Origin: Pseudomonadales bacterium
GTDB lineage: Bacteria; Pseudomonadota; Gammaproteobacteria; Pseudomonadales; DT-91
Length of the DNA: 14,888 nucleotides
Reading direction: 5' to 3'
Assembly (NCBI GenBank): GCA_013215025.1
Contig: JABSRR010000033.1
Coordinates: forward strand, 1-14,888
A program made the translations under genes and the position numbers. Below the pieces are notes generated by a model. The model saw only the letters and a list, made by a program, of their open reading frames with translations. It had not been told where the DNA came from and ran no database searches. Shown in pieces: positions 13,281 through 14,888 of this stretch. The stretch's first letter is position 1. The number at the start of each line of letters is the position of its first letter.

Positions 13281-13610
13281 CTAGCCACGCCAAGCGCGCC
13301 ACTTCAGCCAGATCTCGTAACCAAGCCAACTAAAGGGTTTGAACACTGGCCATACTAATACCCGCCAGGCTTTGGCATAAGGGGTATGCTGCCAAGCTCG
13401 CACATTGGCATCCACACCTTGCAACCATTGACCATCTGCCGTGCGCACATGCAAACGCGCCAAAAGCGTTGCTTTTGAGGGAAGATCGGCAGAGTCATCC
13501 AAGCTATGGATATCGGCAAGCTCCAAGGAAGCGTCGGCACAGCTGGCCAGTTTTTGCATTTCTGCGCGGCACACTGGGCATGCGCCGTCATAATAAATGG
13601 TATCTTTCAT
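13281..13610 (-). CDS. DCC-family (DUF393) thiol-disulfide oxidoreductase-like protein
   Basis: A 109-residue protein with the hallmark N-terminus YYDGACPVCRAEM: the DGxCPxC motif of DUF393, named DCC after its conserved Asp-Cys-Cys. The family's ARLHVRTADGQWLQGVDANVRAW and a hydrophobic end VWPVFKPFSWLGYEIWLKW follow. A redox role for the CPVC pair is inferred from the thioredoxin-like motif; partners are unknown. The ATG at 13610 begins the domain directly; an in-frame ATG at 13631 adds seven residues. Neither has a good ribosome site. Confidence 0.8.
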   Translation of the reverse strand: MKDTIYYDGACPVCRAEMQKLASCADASLELADIHSLDDSADLPSKATLLARLHVRTADGQWLQGVDANVRAWQHTPYAKAWRVLVWPVFKPFSWLGYEIWLKWRAWRG

Positions 13611-13806
13611 GTTGTATTTACGCACTGACATAACTGCTAGACTAGCTAGCTAATACAGTGAGGCCGCTGAAAACATATCGCATTTGCAAAAAATGCATCA
13701 TCTTTCATCACTGCAATGCTTTTCGCAGCCATCACAGCTAAATAATTCAGCTCGATTTATTCTGCCTTTAGCACTACACTGCCGTCTTTTACAATACTGC
13801 CCACTT

Positions 13807-14145
13807 ATGTCTAGCCCAAACTGCCTGCAATGCCAATCGCCCTATGTGTATCAAGATCAAGATCAATGGGTGTGCCCTGAATGTGGTTTCGAATGGAACT
13901 CCAATGAACAGGCTGAGCAACTCGCCCTAGCAGCCATCAAAGACGTAAACGGGCAGATTTTAGAGGCTGGCGACAAGATCACCATCATTAAAGATTTAAA
14001 AGTGAAGGGCAGTTCTCAAGTGCTTAAAATAGGCAGCAAAGCAACTATCAAACGCATTGTTGACGGCGATGATCACCAGCTCGATTGCAAATTAGCTAAG
14101 GGCGGCGAGATGATGATCACGGCGAAATTTGTCAAAAAGTCGTAG
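13807..14145 (+). CDS. yjdM: PhnA/YjdM family zinc-ribbon protein
   Basis: A 112-residue protein, the usual length for the YjdM/PhnA family. An N-terminal zinc ribbon has Cys pairs CLQC (near residue 6) and CPEC (near 27), then GFEWN. The conserved body reads VKDVNGQ-like IKDVNGQILEAGDKITIIKDLKVKG, GSKATIKRI and ITAKFVKKS at the end. It was historically called PhnA through confusion with phosphonate genes; phosphonoacetate hydrolase activity is not implied, and the function remains unclear. The ATG at 13807 is chosen by homology to the family start; no strong ribosome site precedes it. It is the only plus-strand gene in the window. Confidence 0.88.
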   Translation: MSSPNCLQCQSPYVYQDQDQWVCPECGFEWNSNEQAEQLALAAIKDVNGQILEAGDKITIIKDLKVKGSSQVLKIGSKATIKRIVDGDDHQLDCKLAKGGEMMITAKFVKKS

Positions 14146-14195
14146 TTAGCGACGGCATTAATAGCGAACGTTTAATCCACTAAATTCACAACGCA

Positions 14196-14618
14196 TCAAT
14201 CTTTAGCGTGCTGATGAATCGCCCCATCAGGCATATTTTCTAACATGCTAATATAATTCATCGCAGCATCTGCAAGTTGATGCGTATATGCCATCATTGG
14301 CGTTTTGCCCTGCCCAGCCTTATGCAAGGCTTGCATTGCATCACCCTCAACAGTTTTCTCAATTAAGGCTTTCGCACTGGCAATCATTTTTTCGCCATGC
14401 AGTATAGTCATATTATCGACATCGCTCGACATATCCATTTTACCCAACATCACCAAGCTTGAACCCTCGGCCGCCATTTCTACCGCATGGTTAATCATCA
14501 CATGCATATGATGCAAAGACATATCGGTATGTTGCTGATCAGCATGGCTATGAAATGGTGCCAAGACTAGTGCCAGCAAGAGACTGAAAATTGCAATATT
14601 GTTTTTTTGTGTGAACAT
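14196..14618 (-). CDS. Exported His/Met-rich protein of unknown function
   Basis: A 140-residue periplasmic protein with signal peptide MFTQKNNIAIFSLLLALVLA, cleaving near SHA-DQQ. The mature part is helical and unusually rich in Met and His (DMSLHHMHVMINHAVEM, VMLGKMDM, MPDGAIHQHAKD), which recalls periplasmic copper- or other metal-handling proteins, though no family is recognised. The ATG at 14618 has AGAGGA 5 bases upstream and a plausible promoter. It is convergent with yjdM, and the short gap between them shows no clear terminator. Confidence 0.75.
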   Translation of the reverse strand: MFTQKNNIAIFSLLLALVLAPFHSHADQQHTDMSLHHMHVMINHAVEMAAEGSSLVMLGKMDMSSDVDNMTILHGEKMIASAKALIEKTVEGDAMQALHKAGQGKTPMMAYTHQLADAAMNYISMLENMPDGAIHQHAKD

Positions 14619-14634
14619 TTTATCCTCTCATTAA

Positions 14635-14661
14635 AGTATAGATTACTTATATAACCGTCAA
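14635..14661 (-). promoter_or_regulatory. Promoter for the His/Met-rich exported protein
   Basis: TTGACG (14656-14661) and TATACT (14635-14640) match -35 and -10 boxes in 5 of 6 bases each, but the spacing is a short 15 bases; a TACTTT two bases further on restores 17. It lies about 17-43 bases before the ATG. Confidence 0.4.
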
Positions 14662-14752
14662 TGTTCTAGCTTAGTAGCTCAATATAAAAAAGCACAATAT
14701 CTGCAAATGATTCGGCCAATGATCGTTTAAAATAAGTGAGACTGACGCAGCG

Positions 14753-14888
14753 TTAATTGACTCGGATGCGATATCGAATCGTGAACCCTGAAATATCGCT
14801 GGCCGAAGAACCTGAACTGCCAATAAGCTCGCCGCTGGGCTCAAACTTGATCTGATCAACCTGCCCTGTCCATTCGCCTAAACCAGCA
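14753..14888 (-). CDS. C-terminal end of an unrecognised, probably secreted protein (5' part outside window)
   Basis: The last 44 residues of a gene whose start lies beyond the window. The tail includes GEWTGQVDQIKFEPSG and ends SDISGFTIRYRIRVN. The W-x-G-x-V-D-Q-I-x-F-x-P pattern followed by a closing I-R-V strand is seen at the ends of beta-sandwich, carbohydrate-associated domains of secreted enzymes, so a polysaccharide-related extracellular protein is a guess. The reading frame is open from the edge to a TAA at 14753-14755. About 90 bases without a recognised feature separate it from the promoter of the next gene. Confidence 0.5.
   Translation of the reverse strand, partial: AGLGEWTGQVDQIKFEPSGELIGSSGSSASDISGFTIRYRIRVN

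Noticed and set aside
14671..14859. 62-residue minus-strand frame near the right edge
   Set aside because: Overlaps the open frame entering from the edge, which has a protein-like pattern; this one has low-quality composition and no ribosome site.

Overview
The window looks like chromosome of a free-living, probably marine, gammaproteobacterium. This is inferred from the gene set and base composition; there is no rRNA or other phylogenetic marker to settle it. Almost every gene is on the minus strand, the PhnA/YjdM-like gene being the exception. I see no tRNA, rRNA, CRISPR array, insertion sequence or phage gene.

Reading in the direction of transcription (right to left), the right third is ordinary accessory/housekeeping content: the tail of an unrecognised, probably secreted protein (14753-14888), a His/Met-rich exported protein (14196-14618), PhnA/YjdM (13807-14145, plus strand), a DCC-family thiol oxidoreductase (13281-13610), a small exported DUF6746-like protein with a possible Fur-box promoter (12740-13129), then a run of hotdog, SnoaL-like, SIMPL, small hypothetical and SIMPL genes (12552 to 9932), and a PaaI-type thioesterase (9367-9831).

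The left two thirds are two nitrogen-oxide transcription units that share one control architecture. Unit 1 (8975 to 4228) encodes an NirB/NasC-like FAD-NAD(P)H and BFD [2Fe-2S] module fused to a di-heme membrane cytochrome b, an 11-heme periplasmic cytochrome, a DUF3365 heme lipoprotein, a c5-type monoheme cytochrome and a single-domain globin, closed by a strong terminator. Unit 2 (3915 to beyond base 1) encodes a nitrate/nitrite ABC importer (NrtA binding protein, NrtB permease, NrtC/D ATPase) followed by an outer-membrane porin. Each unit has a sigma-54 -24/-12 promoter, NtrC-like sites about 110 bp upstream of the predicted start, and a 5' leader in which paired hairpins with hexanucleotide loops (the RNA target of ANTAR antiterminators such as NasT/NasR) overlap an intrinsic terminator. 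The leader of unit 1 carries two such modules in series.

The most interesting reading is that unit 1 is a little-described system. It would carry electrons from cytoplasmic NAD(P)H through FAD, 2Fe-2S and two b hemes across the membrane to a periplasmic multiheme cytochrome that handles nitrite or another nitrogen oxide, with the globin dealing with NO. It is co-controlled with nitrate uptake. No siroheme nitrite reductase catalytic domain and no molybdenum nitrate reductase is present in the window. The operon layout, cofactor motifs and leader structures are seen directly; the substrate and electron flow are inference.
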